A DNA stretch of 64,000 bases from Desulfobulbus rhabdoformis. Lineage in GTDB: Bacteria > Desulfobacterota > Desulfobulbia > Desulfobulbales > Desulfobulbaceae. The notes under the pieces were generated by a model, which was not told where the DNA came from, did not search any database, and saw only the letters and a program-made list of their open reading frames with translations. Of the stretch, positions 18,077 to 26,444 are shown in pieces. The translations under genes and the position numbers were made by a program. The stretch lies in assembly GCF_016919065.1 (NCBI RefSeq), contig NZ_JAFFQA010000006.1, forward strand, positions 62,001-126,000, in the 5' to 3' direction. Numbering within the stretch: the first letter of the stretch is position 1; each line of letters begins with the position of its first letter.

Positions 18077-18738
18077 GCGCTTTTTGCGACCATCCACCCC
18101 GCCCCTCGAATATTTTTTATAACCTCGCTTCCAAGCTTCTTGCGAATTGCATGGATGAAAAAATCAACCGCGTTACTCTCAACCTCTTCTCCCAAGCTGT
18201 AGATACGGTCCTCCAATTCACTCCGGGAGAGAATGGCACCAGGACGAATAAGGAGGGCCTGGAGAAGTGCAAATTCGCGACTGGAAAGCTGGACAGGTGT
18301 TCCGATAGGACCTGTAGCTTCCCTGGTCACGGGATCCAAGCTGACGATGCCATTGGTTAACAGGGGAGAAGCCGAGCCACCCTTGCGCCGCAACACAGCA
18401 CGCATGCGAGCCAACAACTCCTCCATAGCAAAGGGTTTAAGCACATAATCATCGGCCCCCTCATCAAGACCGCGAATTCTGTCTTCCAATCCATCGCGAG
18501 CAGTAATGATCAATAAAGGGATCGAGTTTTGCTGGCCACGCACATGTTGCAGCACCTCTACCCCATCTTTCCCCGGCAACCCCAGATCCAAAAGGAGGAT
18601 GTCGTACTGCTGGAATTGGAGGTTATCAAGTACATCCTGTCCATCTTTGACCCAATCGGTGGCATATGAAGCATCCTTAAGGGCGTCCTGGATAGCCGCG
18701 CCAATCATCGGATCATCTTCAACCAGTAATACGCGCAT
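18073..18738 (-). CDS. OmpR-family response regulator (PmrA/QseB-like)
   Basis: 221 residues from the ATG; a GTG directly before it could add one. The receiver has E7-D8-D9, phospho-acceptor D51 (DILLLDLGLP) and Lys in LKPFAMEELLARM. The winged helix (about 125-219) shows LSSREFALLQALL and the RGAGWM end, features of the PmrA/QseB subgroup. GAAGG stands before the start. The kinase follows with a 4-base overlap. The 11-base-period repeat before arnB (16456-16472) is a candidate target. Confidence 0.92.
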   Translation of the reverse strand: MRVLLVEDDPMIGAAIQDALKDASYATDWVKDGQDVLDNLQFQQYDILLLDLGLPGKDGVEVLQHVRGQQNSIPLLIITARDGLEDRIRGLDEGADDYVLKPFAMEELLARMRAVLRRKGGSASPLLTNGIVSLDPVTREATGPIGTPVQLSSREFALLQALLIRPGAILSRSELEDRIYSLGEEVESNAVDFFIHAIRKKLGSEVIKNIRGAGWMVAKSA

Positions 18739-18841
18739 CACGTTGTCCTTCAGGTTGTGCCATTCCCGTTTTACGACACGGCAATGACGGTGTTGGCAAA
18801 ATACAAGTATATAATCCGTCGTTCACAGGTTTCCGAGATCA

Positions 18842-19612
18842 TCAATGTGAAGTTACGGCTGATTTTTGTTTAAAGAACAGTATACACGCCAACATGAAGG
18901 TAAAAAGCACAAACGATGCGCTTGCCCGATCTAAGGCCATACCGCCTGAGCTCAGCGGTTTATCGAGAAAATCGCCTACCACTGCACCCAAAGGACGGGT
19001 GAGGATAAAAGCTGCCCAAAAAAGCAGAGTGCGGGAAATATTGGTCCAATAATAAGCGGCAACAAGAAGGAGCAGAAGTCCATCAAAAATCACGGCCCCA
19101 CCACTGTATCCCAGGCCGGCCGTATCGGCGGTCCAATCCCCCAGTGCGGTGCCCAGTGTCTGGGAGAGCATGATGGTTACCCAGTAGAAAGTTTCAGCTT
19201 TGTCCGAGTTGATCGATTGCACTGAAATTGTCCCCATGGAACGGTACCATGCAATGAGAGACATGGCGAGAAGGCCACACAAGAGTAGTGATCCTCCGGC
19301 ATAACCTATGCCCAGCGAACGGTCTGCAAAATCTGCCAAAGTGGTACCAACAGTGGTGGTCGCGATAATTGTTAACCAATAGAGCGAGGGGTGAAATGCT
19401 GTGGCTTTAATTTGTGCGACGACTGCAACCATAAAGAGGCCAGCAAAAATAGCTGTTCCCCAAAGATATCCCAGGTTCATTGACATGGAGACCGTATCGC
19501 CACCTGTCTCTCCAAGGGTGGTTGCTGCAATTTTTATAATCCAGAAAATAAGCGTTACCTGCGGAACCTTATTTAAGGTTTCTTGAATATTTTTTGGTCG
19601 AAATTTGTTCAT
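18842..19612 (-). CDS. DUF347 (COG4705) membrane protein, short form
   Basis: 256 residues with about eight membrane helices in four repeats. Each repeat carries a G-x-x-x-x-D signature: TTLGETGGD, TTVGTTLAD, QTLGTALGD and RPLGAVVGD, near residues 32, 86, 151 and 207. This is the DUF347 repeat family, whose function is not established. The repeated Asp in membrane segments suggests ion handling, but that is inference. It lies between the PepSY gene upstream and the PmrA/PmrB-like genes downstream, all on one strand. A longer paralogue is at 21756. Confidence 0.8.
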   Translation of the reverse strand: MNKFRPKNIQETLNKVPQVTLIFWIIKIAATTLGETGGDTVSMSMNLGYLWGTAIFAGLFMVAVVAQIKATAFHPSLYWLTIIATTTVGTTLADFADRSLGIGYAGGSLLLCGLLAMSLIAWYRSMGTISVQSINSDKAETFYWVTIMLSQTLGTALGDWTADTAGLGYSGGAVIFDGLLLLLVAAYYWTNISRTLLFWAAFILTRPLGAVVGDFLDKPLSSGGMALDRASASFVLFTFMLACILFFKQKSAVTSH

Positions 19613-19769
19613 ATCCAGGCCTCATTTAATGTACTTCAAACTAAAAGTTTTGAATTGTGTGATTCCTATCTATAGCTTTTAATCCGTTCAGATAAGACTG
19701 AATACCTGCTTGCCTACAAGAAGAGACCGTACCGAAGCGTTGTGGCACCTCGGCACAGTCCTTTAGGCA

Positions 19770-20126
19770 TCAATCCTTCTGCTCGTGTTCGTCCTCATTG
19801 TCCCGGTCCCGGTGATCATCGTGATCAGCCTTATCCAACTTTGCAGCCAGGATTTTTCCAGACTGCGGATCAACTTTAACGTCCATGACTTTGGGACCAT
19901 TGATAACCTCGACATCAAAGACCCACTGATCGTCGTCCTGCTCCAATTCCGCCTTGGATGCGGTGCCTGCAGCATACTGTTCCGCGGCAGATATTGCTTG
20001 AGCAAGGCTAATTTGAGCAGGATGAGTGGGCAAAGCATCGTTTTGCATCATGGTATTTGCAAAGGTTGGGCTGGACATTGAGAACATAACAAGGGTAAGT
20101 GCGAGGGCTAATACATTCTGTTTCAT
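19770..20126 (-). CDS. Secreted PepSY-domain protein
   Basis: 118 residues. A signal peptide (about 1-23, ending SPTFA-NT) is followed by one PepSY domain. The segment SLAQAISAAEQYAAGTA is the helix, and WVFDVEVINGPKVMDVKVDPQSGKIL contains the strand pattern with the conserved D-P-x-x-G. The C-terminal tail is a run of Asp, His and Glu that could bind metal. PepSY proteins often sit beside two-component genes and are thought to modulate sensors or proteases. It lies upstream of the DUF347 gene on the same strand. Confidence 0.85.
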   Translation of the reverse strand: MKQNVLALALTLVMFSMSSPTFANTMMQNDALPTHPAQISLAQAISAAEQYAAGTASKAELEQDDDQWVFDVEVINGPKVMDVKVDPQSGKILAAKLDKADHDDHRDRDNEDEHEQKD

Positions 20127-20251
20127 CGTTCATACTCCACTAAGTTGAAGAGACGCGGTTATTCGCGTTTTTCGTACAATAGCGAATTAGAATTATACCA
20201 GAATTAGGAAGCCCATTTTTTTTATGAATGCATATTGTGCAAGTCGTCCCC

Positions 20252-20301
20252 CAAAAATAAAAAGGCGCAAGGATTATCTTGTTATCGACAACCTTTGCGC
20301 C
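20252..20301 (-). terminator. Terminator after dedA
   Basis: On the minus strand GGCGCAAAGG and CCTTGCGCC pair around a loop of about 20 bases, followed by TTTTTATTTTT. It lies about 75 bases beyond the dedA stop and ends that transcription unit before the PepSY gene. Confidence 0.7.
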
Positions 20302-20376
20302 TGCAAAAAATGGCCAGACCACCTATGATTCGGCAGGAATGATTTGCCCTGCGTTTTTTTTTAACTGCGGTTTCTG

Positions 20377-20976
20377 TCAAACCCTCTGTTTTTGTCTCAG
20401 CCAGTAGACTAAGGCGAATATACTACAGACAGTCAACATCCCTAAGGAAACCCAGTGCAGATTGTGGAGCACTCTCTGCTCGTTGCGCCCAAACCAAAAA
20501 CCAAGACCGGCCAACACCATAACCCAGATTCCTGCGCCAAGCGCAGTTGCTCCGCAAAAGGTTAGAAGCCCCATACGAGCCACCCCTGCGGGCAAAGATA
20601 TATATTGGCGAATACCGGGCAGCAAACGTCCGATAAAGGTACTGATATGGCCATGGCGCTCAAAGAACAGATGTGATTTTTCAAGGGCCTGAGGACTTAT
20701 AAGCAGGTAACGTCCATATCTTTCCAAAAAAGGAAGGCCGAATTGCACCGCAAGCCAGTAGTTGAGCAGTGCCCCCAGTAGGCTTCCCGCTGTACCGCTG
20801 AGGATCACCATGCTGAGATTCATTTTTCCGCTTGCGGCAAGATAGGCCGCCGGTGGGATCACCACCTCGCTCGGAAAAGGAAAAAAAGAGGATTCCAGGG
20901 CCATAAGCAGGACAATACCGGGATACCCCCACTGACCAGCAGTTTCTGAAAGCCAAACCACACATTGGTGAAACAT
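20377..20976 (-). CDS. DedA family membrane protein
   Basis: 199 residues. It carries the DedA (VTT/SNARE-associated) motifs: an acidic residue in [17 protein letters not shown], the GxxxG-rich segment [13 protein letters not shown], and [18 protein letters not shown] with the conserved arginines. DedA proteins scramble or return undecaprenyl phosphate and phosphatidylethanolamine across the membrane and influence polymyxin resistance in several proteobacteria. That fits a location near the arn genes, which use the same lipid carrier. It has its own terminator. Confidence 0.88.
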   Translation of the reverse strand: MFHQCVVWLSETAGQWGYPGIVLLMALESSFFPFPSEVVIPPAAYLAASGKMNLSMVILSGTAGSLLGALLNYWLAVQFGLPFLERYGRYLLISPQALEKSHLFFERHGHISTFIGRLLPGIRQYISLPAGVARMGLLTFCGATALGAGIWVMVLAGLGFWFGRNEQRVLHNLHWVSLGMLTVCSIFALVYWLRQKQRV

Positions 20977-21110
20977 TTTAAATTCCCACTTTAGTTTCTA
21001 TTCTGCCCAGGAGGGCTCCTGTAAACCGGTAGCAAACACGTCGAACCTTCCCAACAATTTGAGAACAACCACGGGAATTGACAATCGTCCGGCTGGTTTT
21101 ATTTATCAAG

Positions 21111-21740
21111 TCAGAACCACCGGCAAAGCCGGTGGCTTGAAAGCCTGAGAACCGCTCAAAGCGGCACATTTAACAGATCAACTGACCACCATTCGGTGGT
21201 CGCCTATTTAAACAGGTTCAGTTGTTCGAGACGTTGATCTTCTTTTTCTTGATTGCGGATATACTCCCGCACAACCTCTTCGTCGGTGCCTACTGTTGAC
21301 ACAAAATAGCCTCGAGCCCAAAAACTCATTCCGCAATGGTTCTTCTTTTGGCCCAGATATGTGCGAGCAATATGAATGGCACTTTTCCCTTTCATATACC
21401 CAACTACTTGTGAGACCGCATATTTGGGCGGAATCGAGATTAACATATGCACATGGTCTGACTGAAGATGTCCCTCTAATACTCGGCTTTCCTTTTGACG
21501 AGCCAATTCGTGGAGTATACCCCCAAGATTCTTCCGGAGTTGACCATAGAGTATTTTCCTCCTGCATTTCGGTATCCACACCACATGGAACTTGCAATCC
21601 CATTTCGTGTGGCTTAAACATTGTATGTCGTTCATGAAGCCTCCTTTTTCGTGACTTTGAGCGGTCCACGAAATTGGAGGCTTCTTTATTTTGCAGGATC
21701 CGTCAAACTTTGAGAGTCCCCCGGCAAAGCCGGGGGTTTA
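21111..21740. mobile_element. IS200-type insertion sequence
   Basis: One transposase gene is flanked by subterminal hairpins: CCACCGGC-AAA-GCCGGTGG (21117-21135) and CCCCCGGC-AAA-GCCGGGGG (21718-21736). A third stem, GACCACC-ATTC-GGTGGTC, follows the transposase stop. IS200/IS605 elements use such hairpin ends, lack terminal inverted repeats and make no target duplication, so the exact outer ends cannot be fixed here. It separates dedA from the long DUF347 gene. Confidence 0.75.
21204..21635 (-). CDS. tnpA: IS200/IS605 family Y1 transposase
   Basis: 143 residues, the usual size for TnpA of IS200. The HUH motif appears as SDHVHMLISIPP, and the catalytic tyrosine lies in REYIRNQEKED near residue 125. 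FHVVWIPKCRRKIL is the conserved N-terminal strand. AAGGAGG stands ten bases before the ATG. The frame is intact, so the element could be active. No companion tnpB is present. Confidence 0.95.
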   Translation of the reverse strand: MNDIQCLSHTKWDCKFHVVWIPKCRRKILYGQLRKNLGGILHELARQKESRVLEGHLQSDHVHMLISIPPKYAVSQVVGYMKGKSAIHIARTYLGQKKNHCGMSFWARGYFVSTVGTDEEVVREYIRNQEKEDQRLEQLNLFK

Positions 21741-21755
21741 CCCAGAAGAAATTAG

Positions 21756-23012
21756 CTATTGAGGCAGCGGCGAAGGATCTAATGCGTCAATCGTCGTTAT
21801 CAATGAGAGAAGAGATGCATGGCACTCCGTGGTATCCGGATGGAATGCCCTGAGATTGTGGAGCACTGAATCAATGGCATCGTCAACTTTGGTCCAAATT
21901 TCCTTGTCCATCGCTCTCAATCTTCCAGCAGCGCGATCCCAGGCAGATTCCAGGTCTCTCACCCTTGATTTTGCCTCGGCAAACTTGCCGGAATCGACCA
22001 ATGCCAAGCTGTCCACACTTATGGTCCTATAAAGAGATAAATCTCCCAAAGGCCGCATGGAGGATACTGTTGCACTTGCTCTTCCTTTATCTGAAAAGGA
22101 TTTGTTGGCTAAAGAGGCAGTCAGCTCTCCATTTCGCCAATAGTACCCTCCCCAAGAAACAGAGAGTAAGGCGATAAGGACGAAAATGACTTGAGCAAAA
22201 ACAACGTTGCGGGAACGCAACCTCCTCTCACTCTTTATGCTGCCAGCGATCATATCACGCTTGGTTATCGAAAGAAAAATGACCGTCAACACAATAGCTG
22301 CTAAAAACAAGGCACTGGTCATTGTCGGCCCAAGCCCTACCCCACCGCTTGCCGTTGATTGGGAGAGATAATCGCCTAAAGATGCCCCCAAGGGTCTGGT
22401 CATGATGTAAACGATCCAAAACGAAAGGATGGAATCAAGGCCCAATTTCCAGGCAATCCCCATGATTGCAACTACAGAGCAGACAATGAAGCCGGTCGTT
22501 AGATAGCCCAACCCAAGACTCTCTGCCATAAGATCGCCGGTGGCTGTTCCCAGAGCAAAGGTGAAAAGAATAGCGAGCCAGTAAAAGGTTTCCCGTCGCA
22601 CCGTGAAAATGGAGTGAATGGAAAGCGTTTTTTCGCTCACAAACCAGATTGAAAAGGTTATCGCCAATGCCAGACTAAAAAAAATGGTGCTTGTTTCGAG
22701 GGGAACATGCATATTATCCGTGAGTAAATCGGTCACTAATGTGCCAAAAACACTCACGAGAACAACCGTCAGCCAATACACGGATGGGATATACTTGCTG
22801 GCACGATATTGAAAAACCATGGACATTACGAGTAGCCCACCCATAATTACCGACGTGCCGATAAGCCCCAGGCCAAGGCTCATATTAAGAAAATCTGCTG
22901 CTGTTTCACCAACAGTCGTACAGAGTACTTTTATGATCCAAAAGTACAAGGTTACCTCAGGAACTTTACTGAGCAGCTTTTCTGAATTCTTCATTTCATG
23001 CGAGTTCATCAT
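21756..23012 (-). CDS. DUF347 membrane protein with C-terminal extension
   Basis: About 418 residues; the start at 23012 has AAGG nearby, but nearby ATGs are possible. The first 250 residues repeat the four DUF347 units (TTVGETAAD, SVFGTLVTD, FALGTATGD, RPLGASLGD). A linker with basic residues, a further membrane helix (about 265-285, VFAQVIFVLIALLSVSWGG) and a soluble, mostly helical domain of about 130 residues follow. That tail is not recognised; its position suggests a periplasmic part. The gene ends just beyond the IS200 right hairpin, so the insertion lies immediately downstream of its stop. Confidence 0.75.
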   Translation of the reverse strand: MMNSHEMKNSEKLLSKVPEVTLYFWIIKVLCTTVGETAADFLNMSLGLGLIGTSVIMGGLLVMSMVFQYRASKYIPSVYWLTVVLVSVFGTLVTDLLTDNMHVPLETSTIFFSLALAITFSIWFVSEKTLSIHSIFTVRRETFYWLAILFTFALGTATGDLMAESLGLGYLTTGFIVCSVVAIMGIAWKLGLDSILSFWIVYIMTRPLGASLGDYLSQSTASGGVGLGPTMTSALFLAAIVLTVIFLSITKRDMIAGSIKSERRLRSRNVVFAQVIFVLIALLSVSWGGYYWRNGELTASLANKSFSDKGRASATVSSMRPLGDLSLYRTISVDSLALVDSGKFAEAKSRVRDLESAWDRAAGRLRAMDKEIWTKVDDAIDSVLHNLRAFHPDTTECHASLLSLITTIDALDPSPLPQ

Positions 23013-23039
23013 TTTTTTGCCTTGGTTTTTTATTATCAC

Positions 23040-23584
23040 TTGAGCGGCAGACTAAGCCTATCAGTGGCCGATATGGAGGCATGTGATCATCTTGAATAGA
23101 CGTCCTCAATTCCTCTCGTTTTTTATTCAGAGAGCATTTGAAAAAAAATGTGCAGCGTTGGATACCTGATGAGGAGAAAAGTTGATCGATGGTGACAAGG
23201 CTCAATAGCAAATGAAAATTAGACCAGAATTAGATCTCCACCATTGTATAGAAAATATTGGTCGCCAGAGCTAAGTTTACGGTTTATGGACACACTGCAA
23301 ATTCTTATTTGGCGGGGAGGTTGGTAGGCTCGTCTTTGGATAATTGAGCCTCATCTTCAGGTGGATTGGAATTCTCAATTTTGCCATATACAGAAACAAT
23401 GAACTGTTATGGAACTTTTTTCCAAACCATATAAAGACGCTGAAATTTTCCCGTTGGATATTTGAGATTAATTTCGGTGGTAATAAAAAAAAGCCCATTC
23501 ATGCCGCTGAAATACCTGCGCATGAATGGGCTTTTAGGTCGCCTGAAAGAGCTTTTTCTTTAAGGCTCTATTTGGGAAAAAACG
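23040..23584. other. Intergenic region
   Basis: About 540 bases without a supported gene. It holds the promoter region of the long DUF347 gene at one end and the purC terminator at the other. A 73-codon frame on the minus strand (23277-23498) crosses the terminator and shows no family likeness. Confidence 0.5.
23483..23534 (-). terminator. Terminator after purC
   Basis: On the minus strand AAGCCCATTCATGC pairs with GCATGAATGGGCTT across a 15-base loop, followed by TTTTTT. The 14-bp stem is perfect and lies about 50 bases past the purC stop. Confidence 0.85.
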
Positions 23585-24475
23585 TCAGTGTGTCAGTTTG
23601 ACCTGTGCTTCCTCGTAACGGCTTTTGGTTTTATCCAAAATTTCTGCAGGGATGGGTGGAGGTGGCGGTTGTTTGTCCCAGTCGAGCGAAGAGAGGTAGT
23701 CCCGAAGGAATTGTTTATCAAAGCTGGGTTGTCCTTTACCTGGGGTATACTCATCCAGAGGCCAGAACCGGGATGAATCTGGAGTGAGCACCTCGTCGAC
23801 AAGAATCAACTGATCTCCGTCAATTCCCATCTCAAACTTGGTGTCGGCAATAATAATCCCCTTGGTTCGGGCATAATCTGCAGCCCGTTGGTAGAGAGCA
23901 ATGCTCGCCTCTGCCATTTTTTTCGTCAGTTCCGCTCCAACTAGCTCTTCCATACGGGCAAGACTGATATTCTCGTCATGCAATCCCTGCTCGGCTTTGG
24001 TGGAGGGTGTGAAAAGGGGCTCAGGAAATTGATCGGATTCCAGCATATCTGCTGGCAGGGTAAAGCCACAAACCGTGGTGTCCTTTTTATACGCGCTCCA
24101 GAAGGATCCGGAAATGTAGCCTCGGACGATGCACTCGATCGGTACGACCTTGGTCCGTTTCACCAACATGGAACGGCCTTCAAGCTGATCACGATACTGG
24201 TGGCAGATTTCAGGGAATTCATCAACATCAGCACTGATCAGATGGTTGGGCAGGATATCCCCCAGCAGATTGAACCAGAACAGGGAGATTTCCGTCAGCA
24301 CCTTTCCCTTACCGGCGATGGGGTCATCCATGATCACATCATAGGCAGAAATGCGATCAGTGGCCACCATCAGCAGTTTATCCGCATGACCTGGAATTTC
24401 ATACATATCACGAACTTTGCCGCGGTGCAGCAGGTTCAGCTCCGGGCAATCGGTGGCAATTACAGCCGTACTCAT
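23585..24475 (-). CDS. purC: SAICAR synthase
   Basis: 296 residues, phosphoribosylaminoimidazole-succinocarboxamide synthase, which joins aspartate to CAIR with ATP in purine synthesis. HRGKVRDMYEI is the glycine-rich ATP loop. VPIECIVRGYISGSFW and DTKFEMGID are the conserved substrate and metal segments. The length and the DEVLTPDSSRFW segment match the long, yeast-like SAICAR synthase subtype found in many bacteria. Monocistronic, with its own terminator. Confidence 0.95.
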   Translation of the reverse strand: MSTAVIATDCPELNLLHRGKVRDMYEIPGHADKLLMVATDRISAYDVIMDDPIAGKGKVLTEISLFWFNLLGDILPNHLISADVDEFPEICHQYRDQLEGRSMLVKRTKVVPIECIVRGYISGSFWSAYKKDTTVCGFTLPADMLESDQFPEPLFTPSTKAEQGLHDENISLARMEELVGAELTKKMAEASIALYQRAADYARTKGIIIADTKFEMGIDGDQLILVDEVLTPDSSRFWPLDEYTPGKGQPSFDKQFLRDYLSSLDWDKQPPPPPIPAEILDKTKSRYEEAQVKLTH

Positions 24476-24655
24476 TTTGCATACTCCTGAAACTAAGGTT
24501 GGTTACAAAAACAATATTGTTTCTTGTCGTCGTTTTATATGGAAAAAGTAATTCTGTAAACGTTTGAGTGAAGCAAACAGACTGGACTGTATCAAGACAC
24601 CGGCAAGACAAACTTTCCGAGCTGTTTTAGGCCTCAACGTCCAACAAAGGCTCTC

Positions 24656-24685
24656 TTGACAATGCCAGAGGAGGGTTCTTATTCT
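24656..24685 (+). promoter_or_regulatory. Sigma-70 promoter of the Hsp20 pair
   Basis: TTGACA (24656-24661), an 18-base gap and TATTCT (24680-24685). The start of transcription would lie about 30 bases before the Hsp20 ATG, whose ribosome site is AAGGAGGTG. Confidence 0.55.
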
Positions 24686-24724
24686 ATATGATCATTAACT
24701 CGCATGCCCTCAAGGAGGTGCACT

Positions 24725-25180
24725 ATGGCTTTTATTCGATTTGTGGATCGCCCGACGTTTCGTAACCCCTGGGCTGAATTTGAGCGAATCCGCCAGGGGC
24801 TTGATGAGCTTTCCCGCTCCTATGGGGAAAAAGGGAAAAACCAACCCGCCAACGTCTACCCCCCCTTAAACATGTACGAAGAACCGGATCGACTGCTTAT
24901 CACCGCCGAGTTACCTGGGGTCCGCGTGGAAGATCTGAGTCTATCCATTGATGGGGAGACGCTTAACCTGCAAGGTAAACGTGACAATCACCAGAGTGAA
25001 CCGGGAATTTCCTATCACAGACGGGAGATAGAGTCTGGAAGTTTCAGCCGCGCTATTGGCTTACCGGTCAAAGTCGATAACGAACGAGTGGCAGCCAAAC
25101 TCAACAATGGTGTGCTCACCATTACCTTGATGAAAGCGAGTGCGGTCACCCCTCGCCAAATTAATGTCTCTGCTGAGTGA
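24725..25180 (+). CDS. Hsp20 / alpha-crystallin small heat shock protein 1
   Basis: 151 residues. An N-terminal arm (1-45) is followed by an alpha-crystallin domain (about 48-140) from YPPLNMYEEPDRLLITAELPGV to the GVLTITLMKA motif (AxxxxGvLxvxxPK class). It holds unfolding proteins and prevents aggregation in the cytoplasm. The start is set at the ATG six bases after AAGGAGGTG; the open frame extends seven codons upstream without a site. A second Hsp20 follows after 12 bases. Confidence 0.95.
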   Translation: MAFIRFVDRPTFRNPWAEFERIRQGLDELSRSYGEKGKNQPANVYPPLNMYEEPDRLLITAELPGVRVEDLSLSIDGETLNLQGKRDNHQSEPGISYHRREIESGSFSRAIGLPVKVDNERVAAKLNNGVLTITLMKASAVTPRQINVSAE

Positions 25181-25192
25181 TGAGGTGTGTCC

Positions 25193-25591
25193 ATGTCTGC
25201 ACAAGAACTTAAAATTCAGGATAAAAAACCGGTGCAACCCAACCAGGAATCCACAAAAACTGAGACCTGTTTTGCTCCCCATGTCGATATTTTTGAGACT
25301 GATGCGGAGGTTGTTGTCCTTGCAGATGTTCCTGGTGTAACCCCTGAAGATATCGAACTCTCTTTAGAAGAGAATATCCTCACAATTGCCGCCCAGAGGC
25401 AACCTCCCAAACACATGGGACGTCTTATTCTCGAAGAGTATGAGACCGGGCATTATCTGCGGCGATTTACTGTTGCTGAAACCATTGATCAGGACCAAAT
25501 CGCAGCTCGACTGGTCGATGGAGTCCTGCGGGTGAGTTTACCTAAAGTCGCACCAACCCAGCCGAAAAAAATTGAAATCAAAATCGGATAA
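25193..25591 (+). CDS. Hsp20 / alpha-crystallin small heat shock protein 2
   Basis: 132 residues. The alpha-crystallin domain runs from about residue 28 (FAPHVDIFETDAEVVVLADVPGV) to the DGVLRVSLPKV motif near 115, then a KKIEIK tail. It is cotranscribed with the first Hsp20 gene (12-base gap). The two differ enough, especially in the N-terminal arm, to form mixed oligomers such as those known for IbpA/IbpB, which is inference. The ATG is preferred over a GTG six bases upstream because GAGGTG precedes it. Confidence 0.92.
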   Translation: MSAQELKIQDKKPVQPNQESTKTETCFAPHVDIFETDAEVVVLADVPGVTPEDIELSLEENILTIAAQRQPPKHMGRLILEEYETGHYLRRFTVAETIDQDQIAARLVDGVLRVSLPKVAPTQPKKIEIKIG

Positions 25592-25612
25592 GCAAATTCT
25601 TTGATTCGCTGT

Positions 25613-26440
25613 TTACCTTTGCTTGCGCTGTAATTCCGGACAGGCGGGATTGGTGTAGTCCACCAGTTCCGCCACCAATGAGCCGATGACAATACGCGAA
25701 TGAATCTCAACCGGGACACGACAACGGTCGTCGGTGAGCCATAACGTCGTCCCCCCACTTTTTTCATAAAGCCCGCGAAACTGCATGCGTGGTTCAATTT
25801 TCAGCGTTGGACGTTTACCAAATATGGTCTTGCGTCTCTCTTTTTTGACAACAGCAACCTGAACGGCATGCCGTTTTTTATCGGCAAAGGTCGGGACTAT
25901 AATCGGAACCTGGCCAATGTACTTCAAGGCTCTTGAGATAATAAAAGAGGTGAACTCGTTATAGACACCACCATCCAAAGTGTACTCTTGAACCTTGTTC
26001 TTATTTTTCTGATAACGAACAGTGTGTGCAGTTTGGTCATAAAGACTCAGACGAGTGGTTTTATGATCATAGCCTTCGTTTTGCTTAACTTCGTAACGGA
26101 CCGGCAATTTTGACACACCTGAGACAAAACAGCGAAAGCGGTCATCCACAGGATAAAACAGGGAGAGTGGACCATAATCCTTAACCTTTGCATCAATGAC
26201 AAAATCGGCCTCATACTCTGAAGTCGGCCGAATCTTCAGGTAGATATCCCCAATCTTGACCCCCCCACTCCATGAAACCGAGTAATGCAGGGTTTCCTTA
26301 CCCGAATAAATAATATCAACGGTCTCCGAGCGTATCTGACTGGGGCGAAGCTCCACCTCTGGCCTTAATTTTTTGCAGATCCCTGTGGTCGGTGCAAGCA
26401 GCAGCGTCGAGGCTACCACGGCTATGAACATATGTTTCAT
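25613..26440 (-). CDS. DUF3108 secreted protein
   Basis: 275 residues. A signal peptide (about 1-22) is followed by a beta-rich domain with LHYSVSWSGGVKIGDIYLKI and a C-terminal LWLTDDRCRVPVEIHSRIVIGS, the start and end signatures of DUF3108. The family is periplasmic or outer-membrane associated and of unknown role. It is the last gene of the menaquinone operon, four bases after the ubiA-type gene, so it is almost certainly cotranscribed. Whether it has a part in quinone or envelope lipid handling is not shown. Confidence 0.8.
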   Translation of the reverse strand: MKHMFIAVVASTLLLAPTTGICKKLRPEVELRPSQIRSETVDIIYSGKETLHYSVSWSGGVKIGDIYLKIRPTSEYEADFVIDAKVKDYGPLSLFYPVDDRFRCFVSGVSKLPVRYEVKQNEGYDHKTTRLSLYDQTAHTVRYQKNKNKVQEYTLDGGVYNEFTSFIISRALKYIGQVPIIVPTFADKKRHAVQVAVVKKERRKTIFGKRPTLKIEPRMQFRGLYEKSGGTTLWLTDDRCRVPVEIHSRIVIGSLVAELVDYTNPACPELQRKQR

Positions 26441-26444
26441 TTCG

